A stretch of 64,000 nt of DNA from NCBI GenBank assembly GCA_945952105.1, contig CAMFGZ010000008.1, positions 124,001-188,000 on the forward strand, read 5' to 3'. Of the stretch, positions 8,839-17,693 are shown piece by piece. Positions within the stretch are counted from its first letter, which is position 1. Each line of letters begins with the position of its first letter. The notes beneath the pieces are model-generated. The model worked only from the letters and a program-made list of their open reading frames with translations. It did not search any database and was not told where the DNA came from. Position numbers and translations under genes: made by a program. This DNA is from an uncultured Rhodospirillaceae bacterium. GTDB lineage: Bacteria; Pseudomonadota; Alphaproteobacteria; Reyranellales; Reyranellaceae.

Positions 8839-9738
8839 TTATTCGGCGGCAAGGGGATGGGGCTGCAGCGTTTCCAGTGCTTGCCGGCCCATCTCCTCCA
8901 GCAGACCGGTGATCAGCGTGGCGAAGACGCCGGCCACCGGCAGCCGCTCGTGCCGTGCCTCATCCATGTAGAGCGCCCGGTTGATCTCGATCTGGAGTGT
9001 ATGCCGGGCCAAGGCCGGTCGGCCGTAGCGTTGCGTCGTGAAACCGCCGGCATAAGGCTGGTTTCTCAGGACTCGCAGGCCCCGTGCGCGAAACCAGCGT
9101 TCCGCCGCCAGCACGAGTTCGGGCGAGCAGGCCTCGCCGTGATTGTCGCCCAGCACGATGTCGACCCGCTGGTCCCGGTCGCGCGAACCGAGGCCGGAGA
9201 CGGAGGAGGGCATCGAGTGGGCATCGATCAGCAAGGCCCCACCGAACGAGCTGTAGGTATTTTCCACCAGCAGCGAGAGAGCCTGGTGATAGGGGCGCCA
9301 GCAGGTTTCCAGGCGGTGCTCGATGGTTTCGGCCGGGACGCGGCCGCGATAGATCGCCTCGCCGCTCGCCGCGACGCGGGGGATCATGCCGAGCCCCGCC
9401 GCAACGCGGGTGGTGCGGTGGTTCAGGGGGCGGGGCAGCGGCCCCTCGAACATCCCCGGGTCCAACTCGTAGGGCTCGCGATTGGCATCGACATAGGAAC
9501 GAGGAAAGCGCGCGGCCAGGAACGGTATGCCCAGCGACGGGGCTGCAGCGAAAAGCTCGTCGACGAAGGCATCCTCGGCGCGGCGCAGCGCGGAAAGCGG
9601 AACGACCGCCTGTTCGAGAAAGGCCGCAGGATAGATCGAGCCGCTGTGCGGCGAAGCGACGACCACGGGAACCGTCTGGCGGGCGGGGAGCCGGCAATCC
9701 AGGGCCTCGTGGTCGGGCAGGACCGGAAGAAAATCCAT
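8839..9738 (-). CDS. N-formylglutamate amidohydrolase family protein
   Basis: VVVASPHSGSIYPAAF, DAFVDELFAAAP, YVDANREPYELDPGMF, LIDAHSMPS, ALARHTLQIEINRALYM. Confidence 0.85.
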   Translation of the reverse strand: MDFLPVLPDHEALDCRLPARQTVPVVVASPHSGSIYPAAFLEQAVVPLSALRRAEDAFVDELFAAAPSLGIPFLAARFPRSYVDANREPYELDPGMFEGPLPRPLNHRTTRVAAGLGMIPRVAASGEAIYRGRVPAETIEHRLETCWRPYHQALSLLVENTYSSFGGALLIDAHSMPSSVSGLGSRDRDQRVDIVLGDNHGEACSPELVLAAERWFRARGLRVLRNQPYAGGFTTQRYGRPALARHTLQIEINRALYMDEARHERLPVAGVFATLITGLLEEMGRQALETLQPHPLAAE

Positions 9739-9864
9739 TCGACGGTCATAGCGGCTGGAACCGGGCGCGTCACGCTTCGCGCTCTTGCCAATCCGTTTCC
9801 CGCGATGTAGACGACCGGGCTTCCGCGCTACCGGATGGTTTCGACCCCGGCAGCAGCAGGTGAT

Positions 9865-9939
9865 GGGCGCGTAGCTCAGCGGTAGAGCACTGTCTTGACA
9901 TGGCAGTGGCCACAGGTTCGATCCCTGTCGCGCCCACCA
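9865..9939 (+). tRNA. tRNA-Val (anticodon GAC), intact cloverleaf with encoded CCA
   Basis: Acceptor GGGCGCG/CGCGCCC, D stem GCTC/GAGC, anticodon arm CTGTC-TTGACAT-GGCAG, T arm ACAGG-TTCGATC-CCTGT, ACCA 3' end. Confidence 0.93.
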
Positions 9940-9944
9940 TCGCC
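9867..9944 (+). repeat. Left attachment site (78-bp direct repeat, within the intact tRNA-Val)
   Basis: gcgcgtagctcagcggtagagcactgtcttgacatggcagtggccacaggttcgatccctgtcgcgcccaccatcgcc, identical to 22075-22152. Confidence 0.95.
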
Positions 9945-10504
9945 TCCGACCACGGTTGGGTCGGAAAAGCCTGCTACGGCAGCAAAATACGTTCTTTCAG
10001 CACCAGCCCTGAGGTTCCGGTCACGAACATGATCAGGCAGCCCCGAATGGGCATCTGTCAACCCACGCGGCGACCGATTGTGACCGGCGGTGTGACCGTC
10101 TTTGCCTTGGGATCAGCATGGATTCGCGAGGTGGAGCGACACGGTTAGTAGGGCAGGAAGGGGGGGATGATTTTCCTGGTGCGGCGGTCCGAGGCGGTTT
10201 CATAGATGCAAATTTGGCTGAATGAAAATTTGGATAATTCGGACCTTTCAAACTGCGCCATGGACTGCTCGGGCCGGTTCCAAAGCGCCGTATGGGTTCT
10301 CACCGGTCGGACGTGGGACCAACTGCGGAGTAGGCACTGGCCGGAGAGGAATATCGGCTTCGCAGCCTGAAGCCCTAGCCACGCCCTTGACGTTTGAGAG
10401 GGAAGTACCTAATTTCAGAGCACGCGCACCAAGGTGTGCACCGATATAAAGGCAACGCTCAGGCGTACAGGGCAATTCTGGTTCGTCCAGCTTGCTTCAA
10501 AGCC

Positions 10505-11313
10505 TCAAGCCGCGCCTCCCCTACGTAACACGGGCCGCCTTTTTGGCGGCCCGATGTATTTGGGGACATCCTTCACGAACGGAAGGTAGACCTTGAAGAC
10601 CCGGTGCTTCAGGTCGTTCCATGTTCTCTTCGTAAGCCGTTGATGGATCGCCGGACGATTACCGCCGGTGATGTGATGCTTCGGATCGAGCGTGTCGATC
10701 ATCGCGTGAAGCACGGTTGTATAGCGAAGAAGTTCTTGTCGCTCGGTTGTATGAAGCGTGCGGGTGATCACGGTCAGCAACGGCGCCAGCCACCGCCGCG
10801 ACACTCCATTGTCATCTTCGAAGCTCGCCACGAATGCGATGAACGTCCGAGGCTGATTTTTGTCGTCAAGCAGGCATTCGCCAATCGCCCGCTGTTGGAC
10901 GCGGTTCACGATCCTCACACGTCCCGACTCCAGGCAATCCAGAAACGTCTTGAGTTGCCTGCCACGCTCGGTTTCCGCCATCTGGACCGACATGCCGTCG
11001 TGCCGAATGCGCTCGATGCGAGCCCAGAAAATTCCGAAGAGATACGCCAGGCTTCCGAGGTCGTGGTTTCGTAGACAGTCGCGATCCGCACGTACGTGAT
11101 GGACAGGCCGGAAGTCCTCCGTCGCCAATGAGCGTAATTTGGAGAAGAGCTCGTCGGTTGCCTTGAGTAGCGGATCAAGGTGCTGCTGTACGAATTGCTC
11201 GCGAGCGTCGGCTTGAGCTTTCCGTTTCGCGAAGTAGCCGATTACGGCTCCCCCTATCTTTACGGCCGCACCACCCGAGAGGAAGGTGATGACATCTTTC
11301 CAAGGAATATCCA
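10505..11313 (-). CDS. Hypothetical protein with N-terminal hydrophobic/TM segment
   Basis: Long island ORF; probable GTG start at 11313 (VDIPWKDVITFLSGGAAVKIGGAVIGYFAKRKAQADAREQF); track start 11464 overlaps the neighbouring gene. Confidence 0.55.
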
Positions 11314-11420
11314 CGCAAGCGCCCCCGCCTTTTTCATATACGCTATGCCCATCAGGCGCGGGCCACCATCCCCATGCACTCTCGCCCTTGAGCGATGCGA
11401 TGCCCGAGTATTTGCGACCG

Positions 11421-11939
11421 CTAAGTGGGCTTATGGGCCTTGATGTACGTCGCGTCAGGGCCAAGAGAGTCTAGGTACTCCTCCCATCTCTTGATGCCAC
11501 CGAGGTCCATGCCCGCCTCTCGCGCATCCCACGAGACTTCGCGAATATCGTCGTTGAATGCCTCAATCTCGGCTGGCGCTCGTTCGTCAGTCACCAATTT
11601 CTTGTCCTTCCGCCGCACGTAGCTGCGGCGGAAGATACTTGTTTCGGCATCAACCCATAGGTGAGCGTGGGCAAAATTGTTGCGATCATCCAAGAACTCA
11701 CGCGCATTCTTAACGATCTTCTCCAGTCGCGCGCGTGTCTTCGGCTCCTGCTTCTTGGCAACCGCGTCCAGCATCTTGAGCTTTTCGTCGAGGTACTTGG
11801 CTTCATCGTCAGGCTTCGCTTCGCCCATGACATCAAGGATGTAATAGATGTTCGCTTCGAGCGAGTTCATGCCAAGGATGACGAGTCCGATCGAGCGCGC
11901 GTAAGCCTCGTACTTTTCGATGAATTGGTCAGTGTTCAC
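11421..11939 (-). CDS. Hypothetical protein with HEPN-like RX4H motif
   Basis: MNTDQFIEKYEAYARSIGLVILGMNSLEANIYYILD...EFLDDRNNFAHAHLWVD; RNNFAH fits the RX4-6H HEPN motif. Confidence 0.6.
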   Translation of the reverse strand: MNTDQFIEKYEAYARSIGLVILGMNSLEANIYYILDVMGEAKPDDEAKYLDEKLKMLDAVAKKQEPKTRARLEKIVKNAREFLDDRNNFAHAHLWVDAETSIFRRSYVRRKDKKLVTDERAPAEIEAFNDDIREVSWDAREAGMDLGGIKRWEEYLDSLGPDATYIKAHKPT

Positions 11940-12326
11940 GACAAGCCTCCGCTATCCCCAGCCGCGTCAGATGTACTCGCGATGTGCGGATACGCGACCA
12001 TAATAGACAGCAACGTGCTCTGGAGAGCGCTACATTGTTTCTGCTGTGGTCAAAAATAAACCTCAGTCCGTAAACGCCGTATTCTCCCTTGTGGAGCAAT
12101 GGATGCCGCTTGGTCGGGTACCAGTATTCTATTCTATTTTCTCTACAGATTGGCGCAGCAATCCTCTTCAGCCTCCGGACATTTGAGGCACAGATCTGGG
12201 AAATGAAGATCGACGGCTGGCCACGCTAACGCATCAGAAACGGTGCTGAGGTAATCGTGCGCGTCCCCGAGTTCTTCTGTGAATCCGAGGAGGCACGAAA
12301 CGAGTTTCTAACCGATGCGGCACCCC

Positions 12327-13052
12327 CTAAAGGCCCTTTAGCTTCGCTCGTAGCGCGTCGATCCGCGTTTTGCGGATCTCCAGAATTTCTATAAGGGCGT
12401 CTTCGAGTAATTCTATCGCATCTAGCACGCTCTCGGTGGTTATCTCGCTGCCGTGAGCACCCAAATTCCCTGCGTTTCTGAGGGCGTGCAGCGATTCCTT
12501 CTCGTTCGGATTGCTTGCCGCGAGAACGTTAATTCTCTTGGCTAGAGCCATATAGTCGCCACTCGGATAATGCTTGGGCACTTGTAAGTGATCGAGTAGC
12601 CGCTCGACTGCCGCTCGGAGCGCGGCGGCGCAGGCCTGATCGTCCACCCAGTAGAGCTCGAAGGCTCGCTTGATCTCGAATTGAACCGCTCGCGGAACTA
12701 AATCTGGAATTTGAAACATCCTCAACGGAGGATATACCGCGCGTACCCGCAGGATTTCGGAGACGACATGTCTCTCGTCTAATTCGTCGTCAACCCATTC
12801 CGAGCTGCCAGATACGATGACGGGCTCGCCGCACAACGAGTTATCGCAAGTCATGCAGATGGCGAACGTGGCGTAATCGTCATAGGGCTCCCAATTCTCG
12901 GTACCCTGACGAGCATCCACATGGGACGGTGTCTTTTTAATCCGGTCCGTCTTGTTTGCTTTTAACGTGCCCTTTTCACACGTCGGGCAACGCCACGAGG
13001 GTAACTTGGTCTCGTTGACGTGCTTGAGCCAAAGGTCTCTATCAATCGGCAT
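12327..13052 (-). CDS. DUF4145 domain-containing protein with N-terminal zinc-ribbon-like cysteines
   Basis: WRCPTCEKGT, CMTCDNSLCG, then RAFELYWVDDQACAAALRAAVERLLDHL and LHALRNAGNLGAHGSEITTESVLDAIELLEDAL. Confidence 0.7.
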   Translation of the reverse strand: MPIDRDLWLKHVNETKLPSWRCPTCEKGTLKANKTDRIKKTPSHVDARQGTENWEPYDDYATFAICMTCDNSLCGEPVIVSGSSEWVDDELDERHVVSEILRVRAVYPPLRMFQIPDLVPRAVQFEIKRAFELYWVDDQACAAALRAAVERLLDHLQVPKHYPSGDYMALAKRINVLAASNPNEKESLHALRNAGNLGAHGSEITTESVLDAIELLEDALIEILEIRKTRIDALRAKLKGL

Positions 13053-13083
13053 TCGTGATCACCCCTGTATCTTTGCTACACTG

Positions 13084-13983
13084 CTACTCATACCAATTAT
13101 CCCAAAGGTCTTGGCACGCAGCCCGGAAGGCGTCGTAGTCGGCCTTGTTCCAGCACACGTCCGAATTCTCGCGGATGAGCCAGTAGAGGTCGTTGGCGCA
13201 GGCCAACTTTGTGCTGTCCGCTTGCTTGAGCCACGCCAAACACGCTCGGACTGTGGCCGAGTAGCTCGCAGCGAAGAGTTCGTTAGGCACGTTCCACAGC
13301 ATGCCTTCGACGAAGTAGGAAGGCGCTGAGCCCGGCTTGATGATCTCGTGCGCCGTTAGCCGATTACGTATGTTCTTGAATATTCGGACGGTGCGCTTGA
13401 AATAGTGGTTGGTGGCCTGATGCTTCGCCACGCAGTTGTCATAGTGCTGGACCGGAAAGTTGTTGACGCCCTTGCCGTCACTCTTGATGAAGTAGATGCC
13501 CTCGTTGAAGTTCCCGTCGTTGCCGTTGCTGCTCTGCCGATACCGGCGAAACGAAATACAAGGGAGAACGTCTGCATTCCGCCGAGCCCCATTGGCCTTG
13601 ATGCGGATCGCCTTCGAGCCAAGTGACACGTCCGACCCGTACACCTTCTCCAATTGTGCTGTGACATCAGCCTTGAAGTTGGAGAAGCGGTATGTTGCAT
13701 CCTTCGGGTGAGTCTGGCGAAAGTTCGCCTGACCGGCTTCGTTCATCGCCGTGAGGTCGTGGCTGAAGGTATCCTCATAGCAACACACGATGTCGACATC
13801 GCTATCGACACCGTAGACGTTCGTGTGATTACCGTATGACCCTTGCAGGTACACCGATATCTTGCCGGCGAAGGGCGCGTTCTGGTTTTCGAGAACGGCC
13901 TTGATCGACGCGTAGGTGGTGCTCGATTGCTGGATGGATCCCTGCTTTGTCCACGTCTCGAGTTGGCTCTCCGGTATCGGCAT
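13084..13983 (-). CDS. CD-NTase (cGAS/DncV-like nucleotidyltransferase), CBASS signalling enzyme
   Basis: GSYGNHTNVYGVDSDVDIVCCY (GS...DxD nucleotidyltransferase motif), VQHYDNCVAKHQATNHYFKRTVRIFKNIRN; adjacent to a patatin effector. Confidence 0.85.
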   Translation of the reverse strand: MPIPESQLETWTKQGSIQQSSTTYASIKAVLENQNAPFAGKISVYLQGSYGNHTNVYGVDSDVDIVCCYEDTFSHDLTAMNEAGQANFRQTHPKDATYRFSNFKADVTAQLEKVYGSDVSLGSKAIRIKANGARRNADVLPCISFRRYRQSSNGNDGNFNEGIYFIKSDGKGVNNFPVQHYDNCVAKHQATNHYFKRTVRIFKNIRNRLTAHEIIKPGSAPSYFVEGMLWNVPNELFAASYSATVRACLAWLKQADSTKLACANDLYWLIRENSDVCWNKADYDAFRAACQDLWDNWYE

Positions 13984-13994
13984 TCGAATGGTCC

Positions 13995-14936
13995 TTAGAG
14001 GAGAAACTTCCTGAAATCGTCTTGTTGCTTAGCGTAGCTGTCCCGGCCCTGCTGGAAGAGCTTGTCGAGCCTACCGAGGTTGTATTCGAGCAGGTCGGTC
14101 GCGAGCTCGGGCGTCATGAACTTGTCGCTCACCCGAATCGTCTGGATGTGCTTGAACAGCACGAACCGGAGTACGTTCATGGACTGCGTGTTGACCTCCA
14201 GCGTCTTCTGTAGGAGGCGCACGATAGGGGAGAGGTCGAACCACCACCGCGGATGCCAGAAGTAGCGCTTGGGGGAAGGGTACTCGCCCACACCGATGCT
14301 CACCATGCGGATGTTCTCGGGTGGAATCTTCATCGCCACGGTCGCATCAGCGAGCGCGTACAGGGTGGGATTATTTGCGCAGAACCCGCCGTCGAAGAGC
14401 TCGACGCGTTCCTTCTTCGAGGTAGTCACGACTTTTCGGGAGAAGAACGGGTAGGCCGAGCAGGATGCCTGGACTGCCTCGCCGACCGTAACGCCGAAGC
14501 CGGGGACGAAGCTCTCCTGCTGGCCGTGAGCCTGTGACAGATCGTTTTTGAAGATCATCGGCCGCTCTTCGAGCCACCGGGTGGCCACGATGCCCACCCG
14601 CGTCTTGACAGCGTCGAAGCCGGTCTCCCCGAAAATGTCGTCCGAGAGCTTTTTGAGTGCCGCTGACTTCTTCGACGGCAGCAGCGTCTTCATGACGGTT
14701 GGTACATGGTCCCGGTACAGCGTGTGGACCTCATCCACTGGCTTCCCGAGGGCTAGGAGGGCGGCGATGATTGCGCCGGTGCTGGTCCCGAAGATCAAAT
14801 CAAAACGTTCGTGGATTCCCTGCTTCCGGTGGTGCTGGAGCAGCGCCTCAATCTCGGACAAGACGCCCAAGGTGTAGAAACCCTTCGCGCCCCCGCCATC
14901 GAGGCTCAAGACGCGGAAAATCCTCTGCTCTTCCAT
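13995..14936 (-). CDS. capV: Patatin-like phospholipase, CBASS effector (CapV-like)
   Basis: FRVLSLDGGGAKGFYTLGVL glycine-rich loop, FGTSTGA Ser nucleophile, FDGGFCANNPT Asp motif; 11 bp upstream of the CD-NTase; start MEEQRIF. Confidence 0.88.
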   Translation of the reverse strand: MEEQRIFRVLSLDGGGAKGFYTLGVLSEIEALLQHHRKQGIHERFDLIFGTSTGAIIAALLALGKPVDEVHTLYRDHVPTVMKTLLPSKKSAALKKLSDDIFGETGFDAVKTRVGIVATRWLEERPMIFKNDLSQAHGQQESFVPGFGVTVGEAVQASCSAYPFFSRKVVTTSKKERVELFDGGFCANNPTLYALADATVAMKIPPENIRMVSIGVGEYPSPKRYFWHPRWWFDLSPIVRLLQKTLEVNTQSMNVLRFVLFKHIQTIRVSDKFMTPELATDLLEYNLGRLDKLFQQGRDSYAKQQDDFRKFLL

Positions 14937-14991
14937 GCGTTGCCCTGTGTTTAGGCCACTCTTGTAGACCCCACCGGGCAGCCTCGAAATT

Positions 14992-15020
14992 ATTGTATCT
15001 AGAAATAGAAATGCACCCAA
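14992..15020 (-). promoter_or_regulatory. Candidate promoter for the capV-CD-NTase operon (TTGGGT-17 bp-TACAAT)
   Basis: Reverse strand: -35 TTGGGT (15020-15015), 17-bp spacer, -10 TACAAT (14997-14992), 56 bp upstream of the capV start. Confidence 0.5.
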
Positions 15021-15199
15021 TACAATCTAGGGTGTTGCCTGTGAATATCGTGGCCAAACGCATGTTCTCTGCGCTGCCGCTGAAGCGCCTGATAGGTGAA
15101 GACGGGCAGAACACAGAACCGAACGCGGTTCGCTGGCGGCAGGCTCGCTCTACCGTAATACCGAGCCAAAGCTGATGGCCATCAATTCGGATCTGCCGA

Positions 15200-16057
15200 T
15201 TACGATTGTTTATTAGGCCAGTGGTAACGTCTGCTACCTGGTTGGTTCAAATCCGGTCGCACGGGGAAACTGGCACCATGGTAGCTGAGGAAGTATGAAG
15301 GAATAGGGTGAAGGCGCAGAAATTCACCTAACATTTGCGGCGTCATAAGTTTTGTTCGTAGTGACGTGAATGGCTCCCGATCCCGGACCTCTTCAAATTT
15401 TTTGAGTAGCTCAAAATCCATCGTAAGGAAACAGAAGCAGTCGTGCGCTTCTGCCGTACGAAGGTGCCACGCGTCTTGGCTCCGTCTTTGTTCAAGATGG
15501 GCTACTAGGCTGCGGTACAGCGGGTCACGCGATGTATCCAGTCTCGCGCGTTGGTGCTTTTTGCCGGACAACTCTTCCATCGTATAGCCACCAAACGGCA
15601 GCGGATCGAGATTGTCGGGTCTGATGTCATGAAAAATGTTGTAGTCGTATACTCCCCCGCCGTGCAGGCGCGCGGGTGACAGGCGATACTCTTCCGCCTT
15701 GAGTTCGGTTGATGTTTTCAGGGCGATAAACCCGAGACGTGCTAGGTGGGCAATGCTCGGGAGGAACTCGACGCTTCTATAGAGGTCTGTGCTACAGTCG
15801 CGTGCGTGCACAGGGACACGCGCGAAATAGCCCAGCTCGGTCCGCCAAAGACTCGAATATCCAGTCGATACCCACTGTGTTTCGTGAGTAACACCGTGGG
15901 CGAAGATGTTCACGTCCATCAGCACCTTGAGAGGGGCGCTACGTAACCGTCTTCGTGCTTGGTAGGTCGATAGGTGAATTAACCAGTCCATGCATCGAGG
16001 TAGGTAGCGAAAGCAAATTCGCTCTCTCCAGCGATCCAGAGTCTGCTTTGCTTGCAT
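15200..16057 (-). CDS. Hypothetical protein with PIN-like features
   Basis: LKVLMDVNIFAHG, AHDCFCFLTMDFELLKKF, LMTPQMLGEFL: acidic residues spaced like a PIN-fold nuclease; weak call. Confidence 0.5.
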   Translation of the reverse strand: MQAKQTLDRWRERICFRYLPRCMDWLIHLSTYQARRRLRSAPLKVLMDVNIFAHGVTHETQWVSTGYSSLWRTELGYFARVPVHARDCSTDLYRSVEFLPSIAHLARLGFIALKTSTELKAEEYRLSPARLHGGGVYDYNIFHDIRPDNLDPLPFGGYTMEELSGKKHQRARLDTSRDPLYRSLVAHLEQRRSQDAWHLRTAEAHDCFCFLTMDFELLKKFEEVRDREPFTSLRTKLMTPQMLGEFLRLHPIPSYFLSYHGASFPVRPDLNQPGSRRYHWPNKQS

Positions 16058-16125
16058 TGTCTCCGCTCAGAAGACGACTTCAGTGTTCACGGTTTATACG
16101 TGTCGTTCAAAGAAGCGACAAATTT

Positions 16126-16398
16126 TTAGGGTTGATTGAGTTTCGCTAAAGATCGGATCAGTTTGGACGCATCCAGCTTGAGCGCCACTGCAACGTCCAA
16201 GAACTCAATCACATCCAGCCGCCGTTCGCCGTTCTCATACTTTGCCACATACGACTGAGGGCGGCCCAGTAGCTCGGCGACCTGTGCCTGGGTCAGGCCC
16301 GCTTCTTTTCTCGCGTCCTTGAGCAGGCGTCGAAACTGCTTGTATCGAGTCGTGTGGCGGGACGGTGGCGTCGGGCTCTCGCGGAGGCCCAGATGAAT
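16126..16398 (-). CDS. XRE-family HTH protein; no ATG/GTG/TTG start found in frame
   Basis: Reverse frame: TRYKQFRRLLKDARKEAGLTQAQVAELLGRPQSYVAKYENGERRLDVIEFLDVAVALKLDASKLIRSLAKLNQP*; start unclear (CTG/ATT region) or the gene is 5'-damaged. Confidence 0.6.
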   Translation of the reverse strand: MHLGLRESPTPPSRHTTRYKQFRRLLKDARKEAGLTQAQVAELLGRPQSYVAKYENGERRLDVIEFLDVAVALKLDASKLIRSLAKLNQP

Positions 16399-16441
16399 GA
16401 TCCCGATTCCGGATTATCCCAAAAGAGGATAGTGTTGCGGC

Positions 16442-17110
16442 TTGAATCAGGGAGAGATCGTGACCCGCAGAACTGGCTTCCTTCAGCTTGCCTTCTTCGC
16501 CCTTGGCCTATTGGCAGTGGCCTCGGCCTGGGCCCAAGTTACCGAATTTGTATTTGAACAGAGCCTGACGCCGAAGGACACAATTCATACGAGTGAATTC
16601 AGGTCCGATTTCGATGGCAGGACAATCACACTTACGTCGCCCCTTTATTTGGTGGACGCTGCTCTGACGATGGAAGATACGACGCCACCGGCTTTGTTCG
16701 TCGCATCCTGCAGGCCGGGGCGGATCGCCGTGACGTTATCCGTTACCAAGTACTTGGGTGGGTACATGGGACGCGCATTGCCTGAGGGCACCAAGAGCGC
16801 GGCCACCAAATGGGTGATTATGACGAGGGCCAAAGTACTGGATGCCCAACTTGCTATTCAGGAACCGGGGAGGGTGCTCATCACTTTTAGCAACCAGTCA
16901 GCTGTCGACATTCTTGCAGCACTATACGAAGTGACAACGCCAGTTACCCTATTCCTGCATGAGGTCGAAGGTAGCCACCTAGCTCCCATTGACTTAGCTC
17001 GGTCCATCCCTGAATTCCGCTTCGGCATTAACCGAGCAAAGAAAGATTCAATGGCAGCGCTGGCTCAGACATTCTCTTATTGCGAGACGATGGTAGTGGC
17101 GCGACGCTGA
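16442..17110 (+). CDS. Hypothetical secreted/periplasmic protein
   Basis: N-terminal signal peptide (RTGFLQLAFFALGLLAVASAWAQ); no recognised domain. Confidence 0.6.
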   Translation: MNQGEIVTRRTGFLQLAFFALGLLAVASAWAQVTEFVFEQSLTPKDTIHTSEFRSDFDGRTITLTSPLYLVDAALTMEDTTPPALFVASCRPGRIAVTLSVTKYLGGYMGRALPEGTKSAATKWVIMTRAKVLDAQLAIQEPGRVLITFSNQSAVDILAALYEVTTPVTLFLHEVEGSHLAPIDLARSIPEFRFGINRAKKDSMAALAQTFSYCETMVVARR

Positions 17111-17189
17111 GAATGACATTCATGGACGCCAGTGGGAAACTATGGGAGGGGTGACAGCTACCGCCAAATTGGCAGTGACCGAAGATGTA

Positions 17190-17217
17190 CGAGACGCAGG
17201 CGCTTACCTGCGTCTCG
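17190..17217. terminator. Possible bidirectional terminator hairpin between convergent genes
   Basis: cgagacgcagg-cgctta-cctgcgtctcg, perfect 11-bp stem, no T-tract. Confidence 0.45.
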
Positions 17218-17258
17218 ATCATCGAGTTTAGTGAGTGTGTCCAACAAACCAGTGCCCG

Positions 17259-17693
17259 TCATTTCCTTGCACGTGACAGGGGGAGAAGGCCGTTAGACGA
17301 AGTTTGGCGTTTGGCAGACCGTTCCAAGCGTTCCTGATCACGTCGATCCAGTCTCAAGCGTCTAGCGTGTTCCCGGTACTTCCGGCTTTCCCGCCGCAGC
17401 GCCCCGATGGCCATCGCGAAGTCTTGTCGGATCGCATTGAGGCGCACGAACCAACTTAGGTCACCACCCGTGACAATGCGGTACTGAACCAGAGGAAGTT
17501 CAGAACACCTTGAGGTATGGATACCAAGATCAATGGGCTCGATCCCGTTGCAGTAGCCGCCAGGCACAGTGACATTGTGCTCGTGATGCAACGCACATTG
17601 TGGGCACCTAACCAAAGCAATGAGTCCATTCTCAGAGATGTGCCCATCGACGGAAGGAACGCTCACTATATTTCTAGTCATAACACTCTCCAC
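17259..17693 (-). CDS. Hypothetical protein with Cys/His cluster
   Basis: VRCPQCALHHEHNV; adjoins the downstream end of the HTH gene. Confidence 0.5.
   Translation of the reverse strand: MESVMTRNIVSVPSVDGHISENGLIALVRCPQCALHHEHNVTVPGGYCNGIEPIDLGIHTSRCSELPLVQYRIVTGGDLSWFVRLNAIRQDFAMAIGALRRESRKYREHARRLRLDRRDQERLERSAKRQTSSNGLLPLSRARK

Noticed and set aside
10531-10553. Hairpin cgggccgcc-ttttt-ggcggcccg
   Set aside because: Lies inside the 3' coding end of an island ORF and has no U-tract after the stem; not called as a terminator.
12137-12320. Minus-strand frame KLVSCLLGFTEELGDAHDYLSTVSDALAWPAVDLHFPDLCLKCPEAEEDCCANL*
   Set aside because: Protein-like composition and Cys cluster just downstream of DUF4145, but no usable start codon; could be a remnant, not supportable as a gene.
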